In this document: positions 17,901 to 27,616 of the stretch, piece after piece
How the letters are laid out: each line of letters opens with the position of its first letter
How positions within the stretch are numbered: the first letter of the stretch is position 1
Assembly (NCBI GenBank): GCA_000708835.1
Contig: DF237082.1
Location: forward strand, 1 to 27,616
Direction: 5' to 3'
Length of the DNA stretch: 27,616 nucleotides
DNA from: Klebsormidium nitens
Taxonomy: Eukaryota > Streptophyta > Klebsormidiophyceae > Klebsormidiales > Klebsormidiaceae
The notes under the pieces: generated by a model
What the model saw: the letters and a program-made list of their open reading frames with translations, nothing else
Database searches by the model: none
Told to the model about the DNA's origin: nothing
Program-made: the position numbers and the translations under genes

Positions 17901-19646
17901 GAGTCGTTCAAGTTGATGGAGTATGCTGATCAGCTCAAACTCTGGGTCAAACAACAAGCACAAGGAGCCTTGGAGCACTCCATTGTGAGCACATGACTTT
18001 TGCTGCTAGCATGCTGCAAGCATGTGCCCAGTGTGGCAAGAAAGAACGAGGCCCGACTTTTCAGACATTTTTTCCTGCCGGGTAATCTGAAAGGGCAGAG
18101 ACCAAGCAAACTTGTAGCCAGTAAGTACCCTGCATTTGAAACTCACTGATGACAGGGAGGTCCATCTCCAGCCCAATGAGCTCCAGCAGCTTGAAACCAT
18201 CCATGTCTGGCATGTAGACATCGCTGATGACGAGGTCGTAGAAATCCTTCTTCTCACGAAGCATGTTCAGCGCGGCCGTCGCACGCTGGCAGGTGGTCAC
18301 TGAAGTAGACAGAGGGGAGGGTAATCAGGACATAAGAGCAACTGCTAACAGATAGTGAACGGCTAATTGCCTAGGACCATCCAAGCACAGCCCTGAAAGT
18401 CCTGCAAAAAGGACAGACGAAATTGTCTCGATACTTGAAGAAGAGTGCCTAGTGAGGACCGCTGAGGTTGGGCCCTTTCGACACAAAGATGCTCCCCTCA
18501 TCACCAGCAGATGGGGAGGATTGGGTGAGCCAGGACGAAAGGACGAGAAAAAGCGAGAGGAAATTGCTCAAATGCCACAGAAGCACACAAAAATTTGTAG
18601 GTGCATAGTAGACAGCTTGACGGTAATCTTCTCCAAATTGCCTCCAGATTATTGCATCCCCCATGCAAAGCGCTTAAAACATTCTCACCAGCAAAAGCGG
18701 GCTAGCAGCTGACTTTTGTCAGCACATCACACATAAACGTCAACTTCGTAATGAGACAAGCTGCCTCATAGGAGAAGGTATGCCAGAATGGTGGTCTCTT
18801 GGGTCTCTCAGTCATCTCCTTTGACCTTCACCAATGCCCACCCGAATTATCACAACAACGTAGTATGTCAGCCTACCCCTAGAACAAACCTCTGCCAAAA
18901 ATTGTAGTCGGCTGTCCGATGAAGTGCAAAAGTCCGTAGCAGCCTTGGTAAAGTCTGCCTTTGGCTTTAAGGACCAGATACCAAGAAGAGCTTTCAATAA
19001 TCGCAGAGAATTACTGTACTTCGAGAGTGTATCAATGCTTTGAAAAACTGCTCTATTGGTATCTCTGACGACAACAAGCCCACCTTGCCAAGAAATGCTG
19101 AATGCCAACAATTCTTGAAGTTGGAGCTGTGAACAGTTCTAGGAATCAGGTGCATAGAGAGGCTATCAACAAAGCTGGCTGCTGGCTTTGGCTCGAAATC
19201 CGCTTTGCGATCATAGATGGCTCTCAAACAATCCTCAGAGTCAACACCTGCCATGCCTGGCTTTTCGAACGTGCAAAGCATCCCCATGTTCAGAGTGCTG
19301 AAAACCTCCGCTCAAAATTGCACAGAGCAGTTTTTGTACAACTGGTTGGCAACAAGCATAGGGAGAGCTCATAAGAAACAAGAGCAATCAATATTATACG
19401 AAAGAGTTAGCATATCCAAATGCAGGAGGAAATATGGTAACACAATCCCCGCAACAACAATTTGCGGCGGGGCCTATGAAGATGCAAAGAATCACAATGG
19501 CTAAACTGATCAAAAAGATTATCACCTGTGTACTGGCATCTCCTTAGCATTCTTTCAAGGATCATCAAACACAGTGGGTCGTCATCCACAACCAACACCT
19601 TCATTCCCACTGGGAACTGGTCGCTCTTGGCTGACTCAGAGGCCAT
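14908..19646 (-). CDS. Type-B (GARP/Myb) cytokinin response regulator
   Basis: Nuclear transcription factor at the end of a His-to-Asp phosphorelay. Minus-strand exons: 19646-19526, 18299-18147, 17785-17399, 17000-16924, 16481-15295 (with an assembly gap) and probably 15003-14908; phases agree at every join. Residues about 15-125 form the receiver: acidic pocket Asp21/Asp22 in VLVVDDDP, phospho-acceptor Asp67 in [13 protein letters not shown], and Lys116 in YLLKPVR. A basic NRKKRK cluster and an acidic Gly/Asp linker follow. Residues about 196-254 are the GARP DNA-binding domain ([19 protein letters not shown] through [20 protein letters not shown]), split over three exons as in land plants. 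The long fifth exon is Gln/Gly/Leu-rich, as expected of an activation region. A near-terminal [10 protein letters not shown] in exon six resembles the end of land-plant relatives. Introns are long, the first about 1.2 kb. The exact C-terminus is uncertain. Confidence 0.9.
15999..16054. repeat. Left copy of a false duplication flanking the assembly gap
   Basis: Bases 15999-16054 (GCGCCTGGTTCA...) reappear at 16075-16136 with only single extra C bases inserted at several places. The run of N lies exactly between them. This is best read as one genomic segment represented twice by two sequence ends of differing quality. Confidence 0.75.
16055..16074. other. Assembly gap (20 N) inside response-regulator exon five
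   Basis: Twenty consecutive N characters interrupt the Gln/Gly-rich exon. The true gap may be zero or negative in length because the flanks repeat each other. Confidence 0.99.
16075..16136. repeat. Right copy of the false duplication flanking the gap, C-insertion-rich
   Basis: Matches 15999-16054 except for about five single extra C bases, which shift the minus-strand frame repeatedly. The reading in this copy ([16 protein letters not shown]) therefore looks like an out-of-frame version of the [14 protein letters not shown] seen in the other copy. The other copy is probably the correct one. Confidence 0.7.
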
Positions 19647-19681
19647 GATGGCTTGACTATATTATTCAACGGGTTGTAACG

Positions 19682-19724
19682 TACCCTTAAATGCTACCCT
19701 TAAATGCTACCCTTAAATGCTACC
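19682..19724. repeat. 13-bp tandem repeat, three copies, upstream of the response regulator
   Basis: TACCCTTAAATGC occurs three times without a gap (19682-19720), followed by a partial TACC. It begins 35 bp upstream of the response-regulator start codon on the minus strand, so it lies in the leader or core promoter. A regulatory role is possible but not shown. Confidence 0.8.
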
Positions 19725-20408
19725 AAAGTGTTGGCTTCTCAAAAGAATGCCCTTGAATTTGTAAGGCCCTGCCACCACATGCTTTTGATATGAGCAGTTT
19801 TGGGCCCTTTTGGCAGGATGCCATGAAAATGCTTGAGAGGGAAGTTCAATTATACCAGGTGAGCTAAAAGAGCTGCCTCGAAGGCGTCAGCTGTTTCCTA
19901 CTTGCAGACGGGTACCATACCAACACACCTTTCCGAGCATTTGAAAAGCCCCGCTTACTCGGCGTCATCAAAAACCAGGCCTGACGACTATTTGCAACCA
20001 ACTTGGAACAAATATGCAAACAGCTCTGTTGGAAACCAACGGATGGATGGACAGCCAGCTACATGCGCTCTAGCTCCCTACCAGCATGCCCCTCTCGCCG
20101 CTCATGAGAACTTGAACGAAGGGACTTCAAGGGAGAATAGCAGCCATGGTGCCGCCAAGATTCACGAGCGTCTAGGTAGCAGCTACTTAGAAGCGTGTCG
20201 TGGGCTGTCGTCTTCAAAAGACTCGAGGCCAGTCCACAATAATTTCTGCTGTGCATATGATAGGCAGCACTGAGCACTGCACAGTGCACACCAGTGGTGA
20301 GCAGTGCAGTGGCATTGCGCACCGCCCAGGATTCCGGTACCTGACAAATGACTGTTTGCAAACTTACAAGGTACGTACCGGAGACCGGCTCCATTTGTGA
20401 CCGTACAC

Positions 20409-20447
20409 GGTTTAGAAACGGTTTACAAGTGGTTTATACGTGGTTTA
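20409..20447 (+). repeat. Four GGTTTA motifs at 11-bp spacing
   Basis: GGTTTA starts at 20409, 20420, 20431 and 20442, each exactly 11 bp apart, with degenerate spacers. The spacing is close to one helical turn, so the sites would face one side of the DNA. The motif overlaps the plant telomere-repeat core (TTTAGGG family), but no full telomere unit is present. Confidence 0.6.
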
Positions 20448-20575
20448 GATTCTAGAAGTGGCTAGCCGCTCATCCTTTGGGTACCTATTTTATTGCGGCA
20501 GGCCTCTGAAAAAGACTAGGTAGATCTAGAAAGGAAGAGGAGCCCCGGGCACGTCAACTACTGGAAATTTGTATA

Positions 20576-20721
20576 GGTTATCCAACGAGTGCGAGAGAAT
20601 ATCGAAGTTTCGCGTCGAACGAGAGCGGATATTCCACGAGGGCCTCCGAGGCCCGAGTGGAATATGAAGCTCGAGTTTGACGCGAAATCTTCGATATGCT
20701 CGAGCACGAGTGAGGGTAACC
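20576..20721. repeat. 146-bp imperfect inverted repeat (MITE-like or small-RNA hairpin)
   Basis: Arms at about 20599-20637 and 20657-20697 pair with a few mismatches and indels, including ATATCGAAG/CTTCGATAT at the base and ATTCCAC/GTGGAAT near the top. A GC stem GGGCCT/AGGCCC caps the loop at 20640-20654. Weaker pairing reaches GGTTATCC at 20576 and GGGTAACC at 20714-20721. It contains no protein-coding signal. Confidence 0.65.
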
Positions 20722-20999
20722 GACTTATCGCACGACCGGACTCTGATGCATCGTCGAACCTGGTAAGGGTCTCGCGTTTAGTCAACGGCTGAGCGTTGAA
20801 TAAACATATATATTCACCGCTGGGGTCGCCAACGGTATTCGACGCCGAAACTTTACTGATACTCAACGCCGAAATGGCTGAGCGCAAAAACCGGTCGTGG
20901 GATAACAAACAAGATCCGCTTCGGGGTACGAACCAGCTCAAACTACCTACTGCGTTTGAATATCTATACTGCAGCGGTAATTAACCTAAATTTTCGAAC

Positions 21000-21800
21000 T
21001 AACCCTGACCATCCCCCGGGTACCTTTCGTAGCTTTCAAAATACAACAAGTACGGTCTTGAAGTGGAGTACCGGTATCCGCGGACCGCAGGTCCTGGTAC
21101 GTTGCTTTGACGTCACACGTGTGACTCGTATGAACATGGAATTATAACCCGTTTGTAACGTCGTCATGAAAGGGACTTTTCTTGGTGATCGTCGCGCACA
21201 TATGGTTCGTACTTCATATGTACGGTACCTACCGTCGGTAGCATACCGAGTCCCGACCGTAGGCATGCATGGACACTACGGTAGTACGGTAGGCTGGCAG
21301 TGCTCACTGCTGAGTGGACGGCAGAGGCACACTCAGCCCGGAGCCGAAGCTTGAACAGCCTGGGTAGGTACCTACCGGCTATGCACCTTGCCAGGTACCT
21401 ACCGTAGCTTCCCCAAGCAGTGGCAACTGGCAAGTTGCAACTTGCAAGCCTACTAGTACAAGAGTGACCAATTACCGTAGTACGTACAGTAGAAAGATCC
21501 TGTTGGGAGAGACGAAGAGATTGTGTCCGTCGATCTGAATCTTACATTGCAATCGACGGACCTTGAATAGCCGCGCTTGCCTTTCTTGTCTGACAAATTC
21601 TCGATCTTTTGTGTCAGAAATTGGAAGACATTCATGATTCAGCTTGACGTCCGCATGAAATGTGAACAGCACGCGCGTGCCGGAAAGAGGTACCGTACAG
21701 TTACGGGTACCAATTATTACGGTACGGTCCGTATACCGGTACCGTCTTTGCGTTGGTCGCAGATGGGAGGTACGTACTGGGGCGGAAGGTACGAGTACCA
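21000..21800. repeat. Tract dense in GTAC-centred palindromes
   Basis: Repeated GGTACC, CGGTAC, TACGGTA and related strings occur throughout. Examples are a 14-bp perfect palindrome at 21363-21376 (GGTAGGTACCTACC), ACGGTA-CC-TACCGT at 21222-21235, and an AGGTACCT core at 21393-21400. The elements vary in order and spacing, so this is not a simple tandem repeat. Origin and role are unknown. Confidence 0.55.
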
Positions 21801-22458
21801 CTAAAACTTCAAGTTCGAGGGTTTCAACTTTCAAGTTTCAACCCTTCGAAGTTCGAGGGGTATCAATGTGCGCGCGCTCCTCCAGGTGTCACCAGCCGCA
21901 GGAAGATATGGTGGCGGCGGCTGTGGCTGGCAGGCGGCTCCGAGTCCAAGTTCCTCAACTCTGGCGCCATTATGCAGGGGGTTGGTGCTCCTTGAGCGCA
22001 GATTGGTGGGACATTTGAATCCTTGGTGGGGCAGGTCGGACGGAAGCAGGGGATGCAGGATTGTAGGAACAGGGAACTGCATCTGGTTCCTGAATGCATG
22101 GATTTGAAAGGCATTGGCGGCATCAGATGCTCTCACATGAAGCATTGAAGGTTCTCACAATTCTGAAACTTTGGGGCCGAGTCTCCTTCCTTTTTGTCTT
22201 TGGTCGAGTAGACTCGAGCAGCAGTCTCCTTCTTGTTGTCTGAAGACTGCCTTCCTCTGTCAGGGAAGTGCAGAGTCCTGTCCTGCGCGAATGTTTGTGG
22301 AGAGGCGCCACAGTAGGATTAGTGTAAAGGACTCGTTAAGAAGGTCAAGTCCTGTCATAGGCCGCCTTTGCAACATCTACACTAGGGTTGTAATCCAAGA
22401 TACATCGAGACCGTGTAATCTTGAACAAAGCGTTGCGATACCAGGCTCTTGGCGCTTT

Positions 22459-22466
22459 TAGGGTTT
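22459..22466 (-). promoter_or_regulatory. Telo-box-like motif upstream of the PKG-like gene
   Basis: The plus strand reads TAGGGTTT, whose complement is the plant telo-box AAACCCTA, 167 bp upstream of the start codon. Telo-boxes are known in plant promoters of growth-related genes. One 8-bp match could be chance. Confidence 0.3.
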
Positions 22467-22632
22467 GAGCGACCTCGCGGAATGTAGAGTACCACGGGGC
22501 TTGCCGCTTCGAGATCGTCGATCCGCCAGCAGGCCTGGGCTTCCAAAGTTAACGGCAGTCCGCTTCGCAACTGAAGATCTCGCATTTCGTCATTAGAGAA
22601 GCTGCGAGCACTTCTTTAGGGAAAGCAGCTCA

Positions 22633-25600
22633 ATGGGGTGCGTCACCAGCAAGGCAGTGGACGCCAGCGGCCACCCGGAGCCGCCCCCCACCACGCAGGG
22701 CCATAGCAACCCCCCTTCCGCAGTGACGAGCCTCCCAACCCTAAAAGGCGCCTCGAAAGTCGCGAAATCCTCTAGCTCGCTGGTTGATGCGCTGGACCTA
22801 AGTGGTGCTTCTGGCCTCTCCGGGCCCCCAAAACGGCCGCTGCTGCTGGAGGGGGGGGTGGCAAAACCGGCCATGCCGGTCTCGGGGCCCACAGTCGTAA
22901 AAGTGCCCGGCGCTAGTTATGCCCTCCGTTATGCCGCCCTCTCGCAGCGGGGTTACTACCCGGACTCTCCGGATAAAGCCAACCAGGACGCGTATACTAT
23001 CCGAGCGCCGTACGGCGGGAGTGCGGATGACCATTTCTTTGGGGTCTTTGACGGTGAGCGGAGGGTCTAGCTCAGCTTTGTATTGCATCGGTTTGAAGGA
23101 CCACTTTGAGCTTTTTCATTTTATGTTGTAAGTCGCTTGCCTGCGGATAGCAACGTGGGTTATGGAAGGATCACACGTTGTGGCGTCGTGCGCGTAAGGC
23201 TTGCTCTCGCCTCATCTTTGCCCTGCTTTGATTGAACATCGCGACCGTGGTCTATTCAGCCAACTCGTTTGGCTGCTCTCAACCAAAGTTTTGCCTGCCA
23301 GGTCACGGTGAGAACGGCACTGCGTGTGCCGTGTTTGCCAAAGACCGCATCCCTGACAACCTGGCCAAAAGCAAAATGTTCCGAGGGGACGTAGTGCAAG
23401 CATTCCACTCCAGTTTTGTGCAAACCAACGCTCAGATGCACCGGTCCGCACTGGACGACTCCATGAGCGGAACCACAGGCAAGCATCTCTTACTTCGGAG
23501 CCCACTCTTATCATACAGGTGGAGCCACAGGCCAAGCCTGGATAGTTCTTCAGCATAGCTGCGCCTCCGCTCGACATCTAGTTTTTTTGCCCGCTTACAG
23601 TTCTGTTACATCAGCTCACACAAGTGTTCTGATTGAGTAAGAGCTTGCTCAGATTGTCCAACTCTTGCAGCTCAGGCGCACTACTGTAGTAGACGGGTTT
23701 CTTTCAAGTCGGATCCTTATCAATATCTTATGTTCTGGTCGAAGTCAACGAGGCTCCGACCTTTTGGATTGGTTTCCCGCAGCATTGGATTTTCAGAGAT
23801 CCTTGAACATCTGCAGACAGCCAGATTACGAAAGGTTCGTCAAACATATCGGGCCGTGATTTGATTGCACCGTATGGTCCCGTGCAGGTATCACGGTGCT
23901 CGTGCGCGGGCGCACCCTCTACTGCGGCAACGTGGGCGACTCCCGCGCCGTCCTTGCGGAGCGGAAGGGCAAGAAGCTCGTTGCCGTCGACCTCTCCAGC
24001 GACCAGACCCCCTTCCGGGCCGATGAGTGCGAGCGTGTTCGACTATGCGGCGCTCGTGTCTTGACACTCGATCAGCTTGAGGGGTTGAAAGATCCCAATG
24101 TGCAGACGTGGGGCGGAGAGGAGGACGATGATGGGGATCCCCCTCGGCTGTGGGTTCCGAATGGGATGTATCCTGGAACAGCGTTCACGAGAAGCATAGG
24201 GGATAGTGTTGCGGAGCGGATTGGGGTGAATGCGGTCCCGGAGGTGCGGACGTTGGATCTGACGCCAGCGCACGCGTTCTTCGTGGTGGCGAGCGACGGC
24301 GTCTTTGAGTTCCTATCCAGCCAGACGGTGGTCGACATGGTGAGCAACTAGAGCAGCTTTTCTCGTGTGGAATGAACCTGAACGCTTTGATGTTCCCTCA
24401 AATTCCATCTTCTCTTTGAGTTGACAATGAGCGTTTGCCGAATGGAGTCGTTCATTGAGTGTCTGCCAGCTCCGAATCGACCCCTGGAGTCGCTGGCGCC
24501 TTTTACGGGCAACCCGGACCTCCTTTAAAGGTTACGACCTTTGACTCGAGCCTCGAATCAGCTGACACTGAGGAGCTTAGCCACTCGTTTCAGCCAGTTG
24601 GAATTGTTGGCCAAGTGCAATGTGTGACAGCAAATCTTGCTGCGCCTCGTGCAAAGTTTTAATCAAGTTTGCTTCCACAATTTTCACGACTTGGTGTATG
24701 AACGAACATGCGATTCTCATCGGGACTTACTCTTGCGGTTGCTGAAGGATGTCCTGCTAGGTCATGGCCGACTTCAGTGTGCGTCTTGAAGGCAGAGGAG
24801 TCGCCAAACTGCTCTTCTGAGCATGGGAGTCAAAGCAGGCAACAAGCTGACACCTGGCCTTGCTCCTGACCTGCATTCGCATTTGCAGGTGAGCAAGTTC
24901 GAGAACCCGCAAGACGCGTGCGCGGCGATCGTGGCGGAGTCGTACCGGCTGTGGCTGCAGTATGAGACGCGCACGGATGACATCACGGTCATCATTGTGC
25001 ACATCGATGGGTTGGAGGAGGTGAGCCGACCACACGTGCGTCCTCCCTTCTACATTCTTTGCTTCCGGTACTGAGCTGGATGGACGCCCCTCGGCTTCTG
25101 GGGATCGAGTGCTGATGAGTTTCCCTGTCCATCTTACTTTTGGCACTGGAAGCCCCGCCGATCCTTTTAGCGACATAGGCTGGGAGAAGGGGCAGATCAC
25201 CCCTACATTTCATTTGATAAAGTACTCCTCAATTTTCGACAGCTGATTGTTCGCGCGCCCACTAAAATCAATCTCTACATATTTCTCCTTCCTAGCATCT
25301 TCGCGTTACAGCCGGATCGTGCTCCTTGTGACCAATCTCCGATCCTGGGCTATCCTCTCCAAGATTATGCTGTTCCAATCAAGTCCGTCAAGAATCTCCC
25401 ATTCTGAAAGAAGATCTTCTCCATCTTCTAATCAACAACCTCATATCTTGAGAAAAACACGACCTCTGCTCCAGGTCGTACCTCCCTCGTCTCAGCTTCC
25501 GGGCCAAGTGTTGGCCCCTCCTTCCGCCGCCCCCACCGTCAAAGCTGCCCGCTCCTCAGTGGTCCGGCCCCTGTCCCCAGCGCGACCCGTGCGGCGAGGC

Positions 25601-27054
25601 CCCTCGAAGGCGCGGCGAGCGTCGATCGAGCGGGAGGGAGGGGTGGAGCGAGAAGTGCCCACTGGGGCGGAGGAGGTTGCATGGGTGCCCCATCCGCAGG
25701 CAGAGAAACCTTCGGTGAGGCTTCCGCTCTAGTTCCATCGCAGGTTTGGGAGGTTTTTTCAAGCGGCGATACTGCTTTGCAGGAGCTACTTACGGCTGCC
25801 TTTCAGCAGACTTGTTGCGCTGTTGCCAGCGCCTGATAGTTTCTGCTTGTTGTGCGTAGGATGGGGCGCCTTGATAGCAAGCGTCAAGTTTGATACAGAA
25901 AGGATGAAGCTGAGCGATAAAGTCCAAAAAAGCCGTTTATAGGCTGGCAAGCTTTACAAGAACTCTTCAGAAAATTTCTTCTCTGGTCAGTGTTTCCTTG
26001 AAGGAAGAAAAGGAGAGGCTGATCGGCCGCAGCATGCAGCCAAAATCCGAGATGACAAGATGATACGCGTAGGTCAAGCGTACAGTCCGCTGTTTTGCAG
26101 GCGCGCATCATGTCGGCTGTGAGGGCCAACTTCTTGTTTGCCAGCCTGAACGAGCGTCAGATGCGCATGGTGCTGGACTCGCTGGCAAAGGTCCCCGTGG
26201 CAGCGGGAGAGTTCGTCATTCGGAGAGTGAGCACCCGCAGCTTTCGCGTGCGCACGTTTGAAGAAGTTTAGCTAGGCACTTGCTGTTCGGTGCAACGGAT
26301 TGTCCCACACGTAGAGAGCTGTTGTGCCGGGGGTCCCCTTTCCGCAGGTCACAGTTGCCTGTTCAAAACGTCCTTCCATGATGTTTGAAAGTTCGTCAAA
26401 AGTCGTTCTTGTGGCGAGTGTATGCAACTTCGGTGAATTTTCACCAGGTTGCCCGAAATCCCTTATAACCCTTTCCTAACTCTCACAAGACTGGTCTTCG
26501 CTTTTTCAGCTTACTGGTCTCAGAATCGTCTCGAGTACGTCTATCTTATTGCTCGCTTCTTGTGGCGCAGGGGGACATGGGAGACCGTATGTACTTTGTC
26601 GAGGAGGGACAGTTCGAGGTCTTGAAACCGGAGGTACGTCACCGTTGTTACCAGCATAACACCCTTTTCGGGGATACAGCCTGAGGTTCCTCGTAGCTCC
26701 GTTTTGTCTTCCCATGACGTTGATCGCCCCATTTGCTGAGATTCCTCGTACTGTCCGTCCTGCAAGTGTCACGGTTGTTCCGAAGGCGCCAGTCAATAGA
26801 CTCTGCGCATTATCGCTGATGTTGTAAGCTAGCTTTTCCCCAGAGATACACACCTGTTGTCGCCTCCCATGTCTCAGGATTGCAGGGCGTTCCTCCGGGG
26901 TGGAAGTTGTTCTATCCCGACCGTCTTTCATAACCTGACAGTTCTCCCGGCACTTTGTTTTGCTGCAGCCCTCTGCCCCTGCTAGCGAGCTGGGACCAGT
27001 GGTGCACACATATACCTCCCAAGGCAACCCCTCCTTCGGTGATCTTGCGCTGAT
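22633..27054 (+). CDS. Plant PKG-like protein: PP2C phosphatase plus cyclic-nucleotide-binding domain (partial, continues past window)
   Basis: Member of the plant-specific family that fuses a PP2C phosphatase, cyclic-nucleotide-binding domains and a protein kinase (plant PKG; Arabidopsis At2g20050). Exons: 22633-23053, 23302-23478, 23888-24339, 24889-25020, 25475-25714, 26101-26226, 26571-26633 and 26969-27054; phases agree at all joins. The product starts MGCVTSK, a myristoylation-plus-palmitoylation type N-terminus. PP2C motifs: FDGHG (140-143), SGTTG (196-200), GDSRAV (216-221), AFTRSIGD, VVASDGVFEFL and RTDDITVI (378-385), including the metal-binding Asp residues. Exon five encodes a basic linker with RRAS (Ser444), a cyclic-nucleotide-kinase target motif. 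Exons 6-8 begin the first nucleotide-binding fold (GDMGDRMYFVEEGQFEV, then SFGDLAL). The rest of this domain, any second one, and the kinase lie beyond the window. The second intron has a GC donor. Exon five's acceptor is the least certain border. Confidence 0.88.
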
Positions 27055-27616
27055 GTAAGCACGTTCCCATTCTGGGCAGATAGCGCGCTGATTAGGCAAG
27101 GATGTCTCCCGGGCGTGTCGAGTCTGATTGAACGGTGTAAGTAAGAACTCCATGGAATGGTCCCCTTTGAGTTAATCATGTCAAATCGTTCTGTTGGCAA
27201 ACCGGACCAGCGCTGTTATATGCATGGAGGTTGTCAGTCGGCCAGGTCTTATCGCGGGAGAAGTTGGAAGAGGTTTTTGTCCTGAGAGTTACAGCAAGCC
27301 TTGCGAGGTGGTGACTGCGGGCGTGCTGTGACCGCTCGCTCATTCAACTCTTTTCAACCCTTCTTCTTAAATCTCTTTGGATGTCGGGATACTTTTGTAG
27401 AACTTGGTAAGGGTCCATCATCCTGACGTTTCATTCGGTCTACCCAAACCAAAGCAGTCAGTCTACTGAGACCAAAGCAGTATGCTGAAGCAACCCAAAA
27501 ACTCCCCAGCTTTCAAGTACTACGTTAAAGCACGAGCTGCAGTCCTTCCAATCTGCGGATAAGACATCACTGTTTAAGGGTCTTTACACACAGGGCGGGT
27601 GTTCTTTTTCGCAACT
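27055..27616 (+). other. Intron of the PKG-like gene running to the window edge
   Basis: Starts with GTAAGC directly after the phase-2 end of exon eight (within the codon following FGDLAL). No in-phase acceptor followed by a cyclic-nucleotide-binding continuation was found before 27616, so the next exon appears to be outside the window. Confidence 0.5.

Larger units (their letters stand above)
19725..22632. other. Palindrome-rich intergenic tract between response regulator and PKG-like gene
   Basis: No convincing gene was found in about 2.9 kb. Open frames on both strands are short and have no family-like composition. The tract instead contains an inverted repeat at 20576-20721, a phased GGTTTA array at 20409-20447, and many GGTACC/TACGGTA palindromes from about 21000 to 21800. 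The last few hundred bases should contain the promoter and leader of the PKG-like gene. Confidence 0.45.

Noticed and set aside
26506-27153. 215-aa minus-strand open frame
   Set aside because: It crosses exons and introns of the PKG-like gene antisense and has no recognisable domain.
27516-27560. Possible next exon of the PKG-like gene (reads YYVKARAAV, resembling the nucleotide-binding-site RAA segment)
   Set aside because: The AG before it does not give the phase-2 join required by the exon ending at 27054, and the frame then degenerates.
1-27616. tRNA, rRNA genes or CRISPR arrays
   Set aside because: No tRNA cloverleaf with a convincing T-arm box, no rRNA-like sequence and no regularly spaced repeat-spacer structure was seen on either strand.

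Overview
The window looks like nuclear DNA of a green plant-lineage organism, most likely a streptophyte alga of the Klebsormidium type. The reasons are spliceosomal introns with GT-AG borders in every host gene, a type-B cytokinin response regulator (receiver plus GARP/Myb domain), a plant-type PP2C/cyclic-nucleotide-binding fusion (plant PKG), and a plastid-targeted, membrane-anchored rubredoxin. The organism is inferred from gene content only. Exon borders below were read by hand from splice signals and reading-frame phase.

Region 1 (1-4658) is most of a tyrosine-recombinase retrotransposon of the DIRS/PAT/Ngaro class. It has a proline-rich leader, reverse transcriptase, RNase H and a conserved C-terminal region, followed by a separate tyrosine recombinase. 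It ends in two identical 106-bp copies of a repeat (3689-3794 and 4553-4658) separated by about 760 bp, as in the right end of split-direct-repeat elements. Its left end lies outside the window or is lost. It carries an in-frame TAG, a probable frameshift, two probable introns (one only 38 nt) and a dense cluster of hairpins in the 3' noncoding part.

Region 2 holds two host genes and a gene-free stretch. A three-exon Sec14/CRAL-TRIO lipid-transfer protein (4952-6898, +) starts about 290 bp past the end of the retroelement. About 1.9 kb without a recognisable gene follows. Then comes an unrecognised coiled-coil, acidic/basic low-complexity protein (8844-11176, -).

Region 3 starts with a two-exon chloroplast rubredoxin (11830-13115, +), which lies head to head with the coiled-coil gene across a 650-bp shared upstream region. 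The type-B response regulator follows (about 14908-19646, -; at least six exons). Its long Gln/Gly-rich exon contains an assembly gap flanked by a false duplication.

Region 4 (19647-22632) is a roughly 3-kb intergenic tract rich in palindromes. It holds a 13-bp tandem triplet just upstream of the response regulator, a 146-bp imperfect inverted repeat, an 11-bp-phased GGTTTA array and many GGTACC/TACGGTA-type palindromes. The plant PKG-like gene (22633 to beyond the right edge, +) starts after it; eight exons cover the PP2C domain and the first part of the first cyclic-nucleotide-binding domain, and the rest of the gene lies outside the window.

The host genes are not an operon and have no obvious joint pathway; they cover lipid transfer, photosystem biogenesis, cytokinin signalling and cyclic-nucleotide signalling.
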